Under the pieces are notes generated by a model, which ran no database searches, was not told the DNA's origin, and saw only the letters and a program-made list of their open reading frames with translations. From a virus, in IMG/VR virus record IMGVR_UViG_3300023174_000042, positions 62,001 through 126,000 of that record: a stretch of DNA of 64,000 nt, one strand, 5' to 3'. The translations under genes and the position numbers were made by a program. This document shows, piece after piece, positions 28,047-36,180 of this stretch (the stretch's first letter is position 1; each line of letters begins with the position of its first letter).

Positions 28047-28254
28047 CTACAATTTTATTTCCTTTAACATATTTTGGTTCGTATGGACAATTTAAACATT
28101 TTGATCCACAACAAAAACCCCTTTTTATATGATAAGATTTGGTCATAACAATTTTCCCGTTTTCATTTTCGTAAAAATCAGGTTCAGGAGATTTTTTTAG
28201 TGTCTCCTGAACATATAATTGTTGTATCCAATCGTTTGATGCTTTTATTGTCAT
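28036..28254 (-). CDS. DUF5522-like Cys-rich small protein
   Basis: This 72-residue protein has the core KIVMTKSYHIKRGFCCGSKC followed by LNCPY. That matches the pattern yvfTaayHlkRGyCCgxxCrhCPY that I recall for the DUF5522 family. Four Cys (CC-x3-C-x2-C) plus a His could bind a metal. The function of the family is unknown to me. The domain is common in Bacteroidota genomes as far as I recall, so it may be host-derived. It lies 5 bases after the homing-endonuclease stop and ends in a terminator. Confidence 0.7.
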   Translation of the reverse strand: MTIKASNDWIQQLYVQETLKKSPEPDFYENENGKIVMTKSYHIKRGFCCGSKCLNCPYEPKYVKGNKIVENH

Positions 28255-28259
28255 TTGTA

Positions 28260-29039
28260 TTAAGTATTTTCTTTTTTATTTTCAACAACTAATTTAAATG
28301 TAAACATATAATAATTCTTACCTTTTTTAACACATTTATAAGGTTCACCGTTTTTAGCTTTAACTCTAACAGTATGTGCTGGAATCCCTAAATGTTTATT
28401 AACCTCAACAGCACTTTCGTATCTACCATATTCAACACCATTATTATCGTAAACAATAATATAACCTAACCATCTTCCGTTTTTATTCCCACTTTTTACT
28501 TCAGACCACAATTTCCTTTTTTCTGGATCTTCTAAACTTTTTTTTACACCCATAGATAATTTATCTTTGTGTTCTTTTGTATTTACAACTTTCTTTAAAC
28601 CATTTAAAACTTTTACCCTATAATCTTTGTTTTCCCATTTTTTTCTTGTTAAATCACTCATTTTTTTTCTATAATCATCTGTTAAATTTTTTTTTGCCGT
28701 TTCAGATAATTTTTTACGAGTAATTTCTTTTAGTTCATCACATTTGTTTGTGAATGTGTCTCCACCAGTACCACCGATAGTGTAATTATATCCATTTAAA
28801 ACTGTATCATATTGTTCTATATATTGAACTTCTAAATCGTTTATTTTATCTGAAGTTGTTTGATTGAGAATTATAAACTCAAAATTATCCCATCCATAGT
28901 GTAGAATTGCATCATAAAGTTTGTGTCTTTTTTTTCCAACCAACATTTTATGTTCGGTTAATCTTTTATTTGGTCTTTTTGTTTTTCCAATGTATAGTTT
29001 ACCATTAATTTTATTTTTTATACAATATATATATTCCAT
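28260..29039 (-). CDS. GIY-YIG homing endonuclease with NUMOD-type DNA-binding motifs
   Basis: The protein has 259 residues from ATG 29039 (263 from ATG 29051). The nuclease domain reads YIYCIKNKINGKLYIGKT (the GIY..YIG strands), with R26 and H30, and LEVQYIEQY with candidate catalytic E70. The middle holds two or three NUMOD3-like segments (SETAKKNL, MSDLTRKKW, WSEVKSGNKNGRW). The C-terminus is a NUMOD1/IENR1-like helix-turn-helix (YESAVEVNKHLGIPAHTV). Such free-standing enzymes spread by cutting unmarked alleles and often sit beside nrd genes, as here. ATG 29039 is preferred because GGGAGG lies 4 bases before it. That site is paired in a hairpin (29042-29076). Confidence 0.9.
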   Translation of the reverse strand: MEYIYCIKNKINGKLYIGKTKRPNKRLTEHKMLVGKKRHKLYDAILHYGWDNFEFIILNQTTSDKINDLEVQYIEQYDTVLNGYNYTIGGTGGDTFTNKCDELKEITRKKLSETAKKNLTDDYRKKMSDLTRKKWENKDYRVKVLNGLKKVVNTKEHKDKLSMGVKKSLEDPEKRKLWSEVKSGNKNGRWLGYIIVYDNNGVEYGRYESAVEVNKHLGIPAHTVRVKAKNGEPYKCVKKGKNYYMFTFKLVVENKKENT

Positions 29040-29041
29040 AG

Positions 29042-29076
29042 AACCTCCCATTTATTTAATAAATATCTGGGAGGTT
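29042..29076 (-). promoter_or_regulatory. Hairpin sequestering the homing-endonuclease start
   Basis: A perfect 9-bp inverted repeat, AACCTCCCA (29068-29076 in gene sense) and TGGGAGGTT (29042-29050), flanks a 17-base AT loop. The 3' arm contains the GGGAGG sequence and part of the first ATG. The loop contains TATTTAT at 29059-29065. RNA read through from nrdJ would fold and hide the start; RNA begun at the loop promoter would lack the 5' arm. There is no T run after the stem, so it is not a standard terminator. Confidence 0.75.
29059..29065 (-). promoter_or_regulatory. Putative late promoter element TATTTAT inside the hairpin loop
   Basis: GATATTTATTA lies 7 nt before ATG 29051 and 19 nt before ATG 29039, within the loop of the 29042-29076 hairpin. 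Confidence 0.55.
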
Positions 29077-29099
29077 GTGAAATTAAGTAAAAATCATTT

Positions 29100-30965
29100 T
29101 TAAAATTCTGAAACAGTACAAGCTCCACCAGCACAAGCCGCTTCACCACTAAGATTTGTATTGTCTTGTAATTCAATTACTTTTGTTAGATCAACATTAT
29201 TTAATGTTTTTAACAAGTTTTCGAATTGTTCTTTGGTGCAATCTTCAAAAGGTGCTTGTGTGTAAGTTCCTCCGTTATAAGGTAATACCGATAATCCATT
29301 ATAAAATTTTCTTGATTTCCACATCCATTCTCCAACTTTTTCCCACTCATCTTCTTTAATTGATACAGTTGCAGAAACGTTATGTGTGTTTTGTCCTGAT
29401 CTATGTCCAGGTTTAATCCACTCTTTAGATACTTTTTTAACTCTTTCTAACATTTGAAAAACAGATTCATATCGTAGAATCGATCCTTCTGGTGCCTTTT
29501 GAGGAATTGTAATTACTGCCGTATCATGTGGTCTGAAATATTCATCTTCAATAAGTTCGGGGTGGTTGATTGCAAGATAAGAATAAATTGCTTCATTTTT
29601 TCCAACACGAATTCTTCTTAAATAATAGTCATTGTGCCAAGCGTGAATTCCTGATGAGGTTCCTAAAACCAAAGATGAAGTTCCTGATGGTTTAACTGTG
29701 GTTGTTCTTGCCGCTTTATTAATTCCAATAATTTCAGATACTCTTTCGTTTTCATCTTTAACTGCTTGAGCCGCCGCTTCCATATCATAACCTAAAACAA
29801 CTCCCGAACCAATTCCTGTCATACCTACACCGATAAGAGCATCTTTTTCTGTTGTTCTTTTCCATACATCACGAAGATAATGAAAATCTGTATATCCTGC
29901 TTGTAATGTTCCAATGAACGCCGCTCCTTTAACTCTTTTTTCAAAATCTTCTTGTGATTTGATGTCTGACGCATTTACTTCACACAAATTACAGAATTGA
30001 TAAGGACGAAGACCGATTTCACAACAAGGATTTGTTCCCCAATCTTTATCGTTTGATAAATAAATTCCAGGTTCTCCTGCTCCTGATAATTCAATTCTTT
30101 TCCACAAGTCCATAAAATATTCTTGTGTTACTTTGTGACGAAGAAGAACCGCTGAATTATTTGCTCTTCCTCGTTGTGGATTTTGTTCCCACCAACTTCC
30201 ACTTTTACATGAAATCATATCATCATCATCGGCAGAAAATAACGAAATAAGAGCCGCTCTTCTGATACCTCCAGCCAATACTGCGTCTGCAATATGACAA
30301 ACAATATCATGAGTTTCAATTGGTGTAAGTTTTTCTCCTTCAGTTTTATTTTCAAACACTTTTGTAATATGGTGAATACAATCTTTAAGTGGTTGTGGAC
30401 CTGGAGCCTTTCCTCCTGATGTTACTAACAAAGCCCCTTTTTGTCTAATGTCTGAAAAATCAAAAATTGGTGTTGAAGATTTTAATCCAAAATAGGATTC
30501 TACTAATACTTTAATTGCGTCTGCCCATCCTTCAATAGAATCACCAATCAAATATCTTCTTGTTCTACTTGGGTTAGGTTTTTTTATTTCAGGTAATTTA
30601 TCAACATGATGTTTTTGAACTGAAAATCCTACTCCGGTTCCTCCTAAAAGTAAAAACATTGTTTCTGAAAAAGCATCCGGATGGTCAATTGGTAAATAGG
30701 CGCAATTATAAACCCTATTTGGCGAAATTTCAATTGGTTTTCCTCCAAATTGTAAAGATCTCATAGAAGGAAGAATTTTTTTGTCATATACCATTTTATA
30801 AACTTCCTCAATTTCTTCTTTAATTTGTGGATATTTTTTTTGATGCATTTCTTTGTTTCTTGTAACCAACTCTTCCCACGTTTCTCTTCTGTTTAAGTCA
30901 GGAACAAATTTTGCGTATTTCATATACACCGTAATGTCGCTCAATATTCTTTGTGAAATGTCCAT
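29100..30965 (-). CDS. nrdJ: Adenosylcobalamin-dependent (class II) ribonucleotide reductase
   Basis: This 621-residue protein has the Cys set of monomeric class II reductases: NRVYNCAYLP (first redox Cys), NPCCEIGLRP (thiyl-radical Cys) and FNLCEVNA (second redox Cys). Other family blocks are GGTGVGFSVQKHH, VKPSGTSSLVLGTSSGIHAW and the C-terminal redox pair CAGGAC (C-x4-C). It makes deoxynucleotides without oxygen dependence but needs B12. It is somewhat shorter than the roughly 740-residue Lactobacillus enzyme. No NrdB-like subunit is nearby. The leader is A/T-rich with no TATTTAT, so it is probably an early or middle gene. Confidence 0.92.
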   Translation of the reverse strand: MDISQRILSDITVYMKYAKFVPDLNRRETWEELVTRNKEMHQKKYPQIKEEIEEVYKMVYDKKILPSMRSLQFGGKPIEISPNRVYNCAYLPIDHPDAFSETMFLLLGGTGVGFSVQKHHVDKLPEIKKPNPSRTRRYLIGDSIEGWADAIKVLVESYFGLKSSTPIFDFSDIRQKGALLVTSGGKAPGPQPLKDCIHHITKVFENKTEGEKLTPIETHDIVCHIADAVLAGGIRRAALISLFSADDDDMISCKSGSWWEQNPQRGRANNSAVLLRHKVTQEYFMDLWKRIELSGAGEPGIYLSNDKDWGTNPCCEIGLRPYQFCNLCEVNASDIKSQEDFEKRVKGAAFIGTLQAGYTDFHYLRDVWKRTTEKDALIGVGMTGIGSGVVLGYDMEAAAQAVKDENERVSEIIGINKAARTTTVKPSGTSSLVLGTSSGIHAWHNDYYLRRIRVGKNEAIYSYLAINHPELIEDEYFRPHDTAVITIPQKAPEGSILRYESVFQMLERVKKVSKEWIKPGHRSGQNTHNVSATVSIKEDEWEKVGEWMWKSRKFYNGLSVLPYNGGTYTQAPFEDCTKEQFENLLKTLNNVDLTKVIELQDNTNLSGEAACAGGACTVSEF

Positions 30966-30994
30966 TTTTTTTACTTTAATTATTATTTATTTAT

Positions 30995-32374
30995 TTAATT
31001 TTGAGAGTCTTTTTGTTTTCTTTTTTCAAGTAACTCTCTAACTCTTTGTCTTTGTCTTTCTTCTTTTTGTTCTTCCAAACCTAAAAAAGTCATAGAACTT
31101 TCAGTATCTATCTCTAACATGGCGTTATCAAATTTACAATTTTCAAATACAACACCATCATCACCTATTCGAGACTTTGTAATTGCTATTGTTGCCAATT
31201 TTAATTCTTTTTGTTGTAATGTTTTTGCCACCGAAATAATTACGTGACCAACTTGTGCTTTTTTAATTGATCCTCCCATTTGATCTGTCGTTACAACTTC
31301 AGATGATATTGAAGATCTATTTCCTTGAGTTGCTGTCCATCCAACTAAGTTCATTTCGTGACACATTGCTTCAAATGCTCTCATTACAGATCCTTCACTT
31401 TTCCATTCATCACCTAAGTTTTTGTCAGGAACAATACAATCAATATAATCTAAAACAACCATATCAATTTTAATACCATCTGAAACCATTTTTCTGATTT
31501 GATTTTTAATTTGTAACATCGTCAGAGTATCAGAAGGAAGTTTTTTCAAAATCAATTTGTTTGGCATTGTTTCTTCAATTTCTTTAACTTTTGACATGAC
31601 ATCATCTTTTTTTTCTGACAAATCGTCAGGGTGTATCTTTGTCCAAAGTGTAAAATGCTTTCGTTGAATTACTTTCGAATTGTCTTCAAAAAACACTTGA
31701 AGAACGTTAAATCCGAGATTAAATGCGTGGTTTGATATTTTGGTTAAAATGGTTGATTTACCCACACCAGTTGGGGCTAAGATAACACCAATTTCTCCTT
31801 TGGCTAAACCACCTTTTAGTAGTCTATCAATACCAGGTATTCCCATCGGAATTGGGTGTCTGTAATCTTCTTCAAGCACTTGATCGAGGTTTGAAAATAC
31901 ATCTAAAATTGATGTATCTTTTGACCCCACCTGAAGAGCGGTTTTAACCATTTCTTCAAGGGTGTCATAGTTTTCAAACTCTCCACCATCAATGATCTTT
32001 TGAGCCTTCCCCATTACCTTTTGAAGTTCTTGTTGTTTACAAAATTTTAAGGCCTTTTCTTGAACGAAAGCCACGCCATCGATAGGTGCATCTTTAATTT
32101 TCTTAATTGTATCTAAAACAATTTTGGATGCTAATGCTTGTTGTAGTTCTGATTTTGTAATTTGTTCTAACGTTTCAAATGATGGTGTGTGATCGTATTT
32201 TACATAATACTCGCGGACCATTTGAATTATAATTTTGAAATATTTGTTTTCAAAATAATTGTTATCAATCACATCAATTATAGATTGTGAAAAGTCTTTA
32301 TCTACAATAATTTGATTTAATAATTGTAATTGAAAAGTGTTTCCTAAGTATTCAAAATTTTTTGTTGTCGCCAT
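30995..32374 (-). CDS. gp41: Replicative DNA helicase, T4 gp41/DnaB type
   Basis: This 459-residue protein (T4 gp41 has 475) has an N-terminal helical domain, then LLKGGLAKGEIGVILA and the Walker A APTGVGKST at residues 200-208. It continues with VFFEDNS and a Walker B strand, MVVLDYIDCI. The TATQGNRSS block is the sensor region. It forms the hexameric 5'-3' helicase at the fork. It is followed by nrdJ. Among the replication genes here it alone has a TATTTAT element, 20 nt upstream. Confidence 0.92.
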   Translation of the reverse strand: MATTKNFEYLGNTFQLQLLNQIIVDKDFSQSIIDVIDNNYFENKYFKIIIQMVREYYVKYDHTPSFETLEQITKSELQQALASKIVLDTIKKIKDAPIDGVAFVQEKALKFCKQQELQKVMGKAQKIIDGGEFENYDTLEEMVKTALQVGSKDTSILDVFSNLDQVLEEDYRHPIPMGIPGIDRLLKGGLAKGEIGVILAPTGVGKSTILTKISNHAFNLGFNVLQVFFEDNSKVIQRKHFTLWTKIHPDDLSEKKDDVMSKVKEIEETMPNKLILKKLPSDTLTMLQIKNQIRKMVSDGIKIDMVVLDYIDCIVPDKNLGDEWKSEGSVMRAFEAMCHEMNLVGWTATQGNRSSISSEVVTTDQMGGSIKKAQVGHVIISVAKTLQQKELKLATIAITKSRIGDDGVVFENCKFDNAMLEIDTESSMTFLGLEEQKEERQRQRVRELLEKRKQKDSQN

Positions 32375-32394
32375 GTTTTTCTTTTTTCGTATTG

Positions 32395-32401
32395 ATAAAT
32401 A
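32395..32401 (-). promoter_or_regulatory. Putative promoter element TATTTAT (helicase)
   Basis: AGTATTTATCA lies 20 nt before the ATG at 32374. It is the one exception to the late-gene bias of this motif, so it may be chance. Confidence 0.35.
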
Positions 32402-32404
32402 CTA

Positions 32405-32854
32405 CTAGTTTTTGATAAAAGTCGGATAATAATAATTAAAATTTTTACCTGAAAAAATGTCAGTCAAACCAGCCATGATTGATTTTAACTTTGGGCGTAG
32501 GTCTACGGTGTATCTGACCTTTGGTGGGTATGGTTTTGCATCAAACTGCCTATGACAAATTGTCAGGTCGGCGACCTTTATTATTATGTTAAAGTTTTCT
32601 GGCCCATCGGTTATTGACGTATTAAGGATTTCTGGATTTTCCAAAATTTCATATTGGTTTTCCAACATGTATGATACAGACCTCATCTTTAAGTCATACA
32701 TAAGTTGATTTGTCAACATTCTAATATGATCATAAAACTCTACAGATTTATGAGCATTTTTGTTAAAACCTCTGACATTAAAAAACCTTTGAACTACGAT
32801 GTTCTCATTACACATTAACAAAAACTCTACTTTTGTTATATCTTGCTCTTTCAT
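32405..32854 (-). CDS. Conserved-looking hypothetical protein in the replication cluster
   Basis: This 149-residue protein lies between the RNase H and the helicase genes, 16 bases after the RNase H stop. It is mixed alpha/beta (VEFLLMCNENIVVQRFFNV; KVRYTVDLRPKLKSIM) and has no recognisable catalytic motif. Position alone suggests a replication accessory factor; the helicase loader gp59 sits in a similar neighbourhood in T4, but I see no sequence support for that. Confidence 0.65.
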   Translation of the reverse strand: MKEQDITKVEFLLMCNENIVVQRFFNVRGFNKNAHKSVEFYDHIRMLTNQLMYDLKMRSVSYMLENQYEILENPEILNTSITDGPENFNIIIKVADLTICHRQFDAKPYPPKVRYTVDLRPKLKSIMAGLTDIFSGKNFNYYYPTFIKN

Positions 32855-32870
32855 TTGTTTTTTTTTGTTT

Positions 32871-33878
32871 TTACTTTTTGTTTCGAAATTTACTTTTTTC
32901 TTTTCTTGTCAACTTTAAAAATGGTTTTAGAAAACTCACCCAAGCGTCGTCACCCTTCGGCAAGTATTTGAAAAAACCATCTTCCATCATCATTCGAATT
33001 AGATTTCTATGTCCTCTTCCATCGGGATCCATCGATTCGGAGTGATATAGTTTCACTAACTCTTTTTCTTCTTCGGTTAAGAGTGGATTTTCTAAATCTA
33101 CAAGTTTCTCGTTAATTTGAAAAAACTCATCGCCGAATATACCTTCTTTAGTTTTACCACTTAGAAGATTTTGAAGTGTGATATTTCCTTTATCTTCTGT
33201 TAAAAGTTTTTCACTCTTTTGTAAAATATAAGTTAATTCTACTTTTTGTTCAAGTAGTTCAGGAAACATTTTAATTAAAGTTTTCTCACCTAAATAAAAA
33301 ATCCCGTCAATATTATCGGAACTATCTCCAGTAAGAATTTTAACTATTTTTACATTATAGTAGGGGACTTCAATATCGTGTAATTTTATTTTATCTCCTA
33401 GTTTATAATATTTTTTTGTTGTTGGTGAATATATAGACACCTTTTCAGAAATAAGTTGAGTTAAGTCTCTGTCGCTTGAAAATATTGTTTTTTCTTCGTC
33501 TACAGAAACTTTACAATAATGCGCAATCAAATCATCGGCTTCAGCATTTTCAGTCTCTAATTGTCTTACAAACATCTCCTCGAGGTATTGTTTAACCCTT
33601 TGTTTTTGTTCTAAAAAAGATTCTTCTTTTGATTCTGTTTCAGAAGATTTACGATTTAACTTATATTTTGGGTATAACAATCTTCTTTTGGAAGACGATG
33701 TTTTAGAATCCCAAAAAACAACAACTTTATTGTAATTATGTTCATCTAAAAATTTTCTAAGAGTATTTAAAAAATGCCAAATGCCACCAACATGATTACC
33801 TTTATGGTAAAAATCTCTAACCCCATGGAATCCAACTTTTAGTAAGTTATTTCCATCAACTAATAATGTTTTTGACAA
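32871..33878 (-). CDS. rnh: 5'-3' exonuclease/RNase H (FEN family, T4 Rnh-like)
   Basis: This 335-residue protein (T4 RNase H has 305) carries all the FEN acidic blocks: LLVDGNNL, VVFWDS, NAEADDLIAHY, FSSDRDLTQL and LTGDSSDNIDGI. The H3TH region after the last block is GEKTLIKMFPEL. It removes RNA primers and 5' flaps from lagging-strand fragments. It is placed directly after uvsX, within the replication operon, and precedes the small protein and gp41. Confidence 0.92.
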   Translation of the reverse strand: MSKTLLVDGNNLLKVGFHGVRDFYHKGNHVGGIWHFLNTLRKFLDEHNYNKVVVFWDSKTSSSKRRLLYPKYKLNRKSSETESKEESFLEQKQRVKQYLEEMFVRQLETENAEADDLIAHYCKVSVDEEKTIFSSDRDLTQLISEKVSIYSPTTKKYYKLGDKIKLHDIEVPYYNVKIVKILTGDSSDNIDGIFYLGEKTLIKMFPELLEQKVELTYILQKSEKLLTEDKGNITLQNLLSGKTKEGIFGDEFFQINEKLVDLENPLLTEEEKELVKLYHSESMDPDGRGHRNLIRMMMEDGFFKYLPKGDDAWVSFLKPFLKLTRKEKSKFRNKK

Positions 33879-33899
33879 TTTTTTATTTATTAAAAATTA

Positions 33900-34907
33900 C
33901 TACTCTATTTCTTCTTTTTCTTCTTTCAAATCAAAATCACCTTCCATACCAATAATGTCTTTCCAATATTCAGCATAATCTTTTTTATATTTTTCAATAT
34001 TAGTTTTTTCTTCAACGGTATCTTTACCAGCAATAAATCCGTGTGGTGTTACGATAATTTTACCATCATCATATCCCAAACCATTGATATGGTTTTTCAT
34101 TACAGAAATTTTTGTTCTTGATGCAAATTTAATTGTTCGTTTATCTTTAGTTGCGGTAATTTTAGTAGTGCCAGCATCTTTTTGATTTCCAAATAAAAAT
34201 ACTAATGATGAGTTTAACCAAATTGCTTCACCACCCTTGCTTTTTATTTTAGGTTGTCCAAAAGGATTATCCGGAAGTTGGACCCAAGGTTGGTTGACAA
34301 CAATCAATGTATTTTCATACTTTGATTCCGATTTTCTTGATCCTGAAATACGTTGATTAATACCCATACCAATTTTATCTGCCAACGCCGCCGCATTGTG
34401 TTGTTTTCCTCCACGACCTTCAAAAGTCATTTTACAAGGAACGCTCCCAACTGAATCCCACATTATACAAAGTGAATAATCTAATTCACCTTTTTCTTGC
34501 GCATCCAATAGATCATTAATATAGTCAGTAATTTGTTCAATATAACTAAAGTTATTATTAAACAAAAAGAATCCATCCCAAGTTAATTCACCTGTTTCTT
34601 CATCAACAACTTCTTCACATTCAAATCCCATAAGTTTAGCATGTTCAAAAGACCATTTTTGTTCTGTAATAATAAACACAGGTAAAATACCTTTCTTTTG
34701 AGCATCCACGGCCGTTTTAACCAATGCTGTTGTTTTTCCTGTGTCTGAATGACCTAAATACATGTTAAGGTGTCCTATTGCGGGTCCAGGTAAACCAACC
34801 GCATCCAAGAAATCAGGACCAAGATCAAAAAATCTTTGTGGTTTGTATTTTGCGTCCGAAGAAAACTTTTTCTTTAACGAACTAAAATCATTTTTTTTAA
34901 GTGCCAT
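33900..34907 (-). CDS. uvsX: UvsX-like RecA recombinase
   Basis: This 335-residue protein (T4 UvsX has 391) begins its core with FFDLGPDFLDAVGLPGPAIG and has Walker A GHSDTGKTT at residues 52-60. The catalytic Glu strand is PVFIITEQ, the Walker B strand is CIMWDSVGSVP, and an NQPW motif follows. The C-terminus is acidic (EEKEEIE), as in UvsX, where it modulates DNA and gp32 interplay. It catalyses strand invasion for recombination-dependent replication. Its ATG overlaps the upstream stop as TAATG. Confidence 0.92.
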   Translation of the reverse strand: MALKKNDFSSLKKKFSSDAKYKPQRFFDLGPDFLDAVGLPGPAIGHLNMYLGHSDTGKTTALVKTAVDAQKKGILPVFIITEQKWSFEHAKLMGFECEEVVDEETGELTWDGFFLFNNNFSYIEQITDYINDLLDAQEKGELDYSLCIMWDSVGSVPCKMTFEGRGGKQHNAAALADKIGMGINQRISGSRKSESKYENTLIVVNQPWVQLPDNPFGQPKIKSKGGEAIWLNSSLVFLFGNQKDAGTTKITATKDKRTIKFASRTKISVMKNHINGLGYDDGKIIVTPHGFIAGKDTVEEKTNIEKYKKDYAEYWKDIIGMEGDFDLKEEKEEIE

Positions 34908-35128
34908 TATAGATCGTAAATTTTAAAGTTTTTAATTGTTTCTAATTTGTCATTAGCATTTGTTAGTTGTTCAACTAAATTATCCATTTCTTCGGTGTGT
35001 TGTGGATGTTCTCCAATTCCGACCGAATTTGTGAAATAAACATATAGTCTTGCTTCAGCATCTGCGATTTCTGCCTCATATTTTTTTATAAGGGCTTCTT
35101 TTAATTTTTCTGCAATAAATGAATTCAT
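34907..35128 (-). CDS. Small helical protein between gp32 and uvsX
   Basis: This 73-residue protein is almost all helix with coiled-coil-like heptads (AEKLKEALIKKYEAEIADAE; LVEQLTNANDKLETI). It is translationally coupled to uvsX through TAATG. I recognise no family. The position between gp32 and uvsX suggests a recombination mediator or modulator such as a UvsY-like helper, but T4 UvsY is about twice as long, so this is only a guess. Confidence 0.6.
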   Translation of the reverse strand: MNSFIAEKLKEALIKKYEAEIADAEARLYVYFTNSVGIGEHPQHTEEMDNLVEQLTNANDKLETIKNFKIYDL

Positions 35129-35150
35129 AATCTTTTTTTTAAAAATATAG

Positions 35151-35183
35151 ATAAAAAAACGGGAACAATAAACTGCTCCCGTT
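35151..35183 (-). terminator. Intrinsic terminator after gp32
   Basis: AACGGGA (gene sense, 35177-35183) pairs with TCCCGTT (35158-35164), with a 12-base loop, followed by a run of seven T residues. It lies 20 bases after the gp32 stop and insulates gp32 from uvsX. T4 gene 32 also ends in its own terminator. Confidence 0.85.
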
Positions 35184-35202
35184 AAAATTTTCTTTAATTA
35201 AA

Positions 35203-36066
35203 TTAGAAAGGTAAATCTCCGTCTACTTCATCTGACATCTGCGGATCTTCGATCTCATTGATGGATTTTGTTTTAGATGAACCTCCGATAGAAAGTTCTG
35301 CCGTTTCATCATTAGAATAAACATATCCACCTTTTTCTGAATCCCAACGTGGAGTTTCTCCTCTTGCGATTGCTTCAAGATATTCAACAGGTTTTTTTGA
35401 ATAAACATCTTCCCATGTCATTTCATCTGAAACCCATTCTGTTAATTGATCTTCATCTTTAGAAATTGGTGATGGGTCATCATACATTACAGTTTGAATA
35501 ACTGTGTAAAATGCTCCTTTTGGTGTTTTGGCTTTGGTTAGTTCCAAAATTAGATCTCGTCCTGTTGTTGGGTCTGTGATATCTCCTTTTGCTTTCCAAA
35601 TTGGAATGACTTTGTCTAAGATTCCTTCTTGTTTGTAGTTATGTTTGAATCTCCAAAATTTAACTCCATCTTGCTCGTTGTCTCGGTCAATAACTTTTAC
35701 AATGTAAAACTTACGAGCCTTGTATTGTTTAGCAAGTTCTTTGTCGGATTCTTTTCCTGTTGACATAAGTTCTTCATAAACTTCGTTAAGTGGTGAACGT
35801 TCGTTGTCGTTTTTAGCCGGATCATAAAACTTTTGCCACTTTCCGTCTACTTGAATTTCGTGAAACCAGACCTCTTTAAAAGGTGAAGATCCGTCTGTTG
35901 TAGGAAGAATACGAACTCGTCTCTGTCCTTGTTTTTCATTGTCTTTTAGAAGTGCCGCGAAATATTTTTTCATTCGGTCTTCTGAAGACATTTTTGTTGT
36001 AGTGTTTGAACTACTTTGTGATTTTTCGTACTGTGCTAGTACCGCGTCTAATGAATTTGTCGCCAT
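35203..36066 (-). CDS. gp32: Single-stranded DNA-binding protein, T4 gp32 type
   Basis: This 287-residue protein (T4 gp32 has 301) has a basic N-terminus for cooperativity and an OB-like core with RRVRILPTTDGSSPFKEVWF and KFWRFKHNYKQEGILDKVIP, the latter aligning with the T4 block FKYRFGKKIWDKI. The tail is acidic and ends DGDLPF, the type of C-terminal tip that recruits partners. The Cys/His zinc-finger ligands of T4 gp32 are not seen; the protein has no CPxC segment. It is flanked by terminators on both sides, so it is made as a single-gene unit. Confidence 0.88.
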   Translation of the reverse strand: MATNSLDAVLAQYEKSQSSSNTTTKMSSEDRMKKYFAALLKDNEKQGQRRVRILPTTDGSSPFKEVWFHEIQVDGKWQKFYDPAKNDNERSPLNEVYEELMSTGKESDKELAKQYKARKFYIVKVIDRDNEQDGVKFWRFKHNYKQEGILDKVIPIWKAKGDITDPTTGRDLILELTKAKTPKGAFYTVIQTVMYDDPSPISKDEDQLTEWVSDEMTWEDVYSKKPVEYLEAIARGETPRWDSEKGGYVYSNDETAELSIGGSSKTKSINEIEDPQMSDEVDGDLPF

Positions 36067-36140
36067 TTGTAAATAAAAATTAAAGGTTTATGTGTTAAAA
36101 TTATAAGAGTAAGTAAATATATTGTCAAATGTTGGATGTC

Positions 36141-36180
36141 AAAAAAAGTATTATAAGGTCACAGATTGTGACCTTATAAT
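36141..36180 (-). terminator. Intrinsic terminator after 36181-36858
   Basis: A 14-bp perfect stem (ATTATAAGGTCACA at 36150-36163; TGTGACCTTATAAT at 36167-36180) with a 3-base loop is followed on the - strand by AC and seven T residues. It directly abuts the stop codon at 36181 and ends the tail operon. Confidence 0.87.

Noticed and set aside
29042-29076. Hairpin read as a rho-independent terminator of nrdJ
   Set aside because: The stem is followed by CTATGG and AT codons without a T run, and it overlaps a start codon and GGGAGG, so a translational switch fits better. Some attenuation cannot be excluded.
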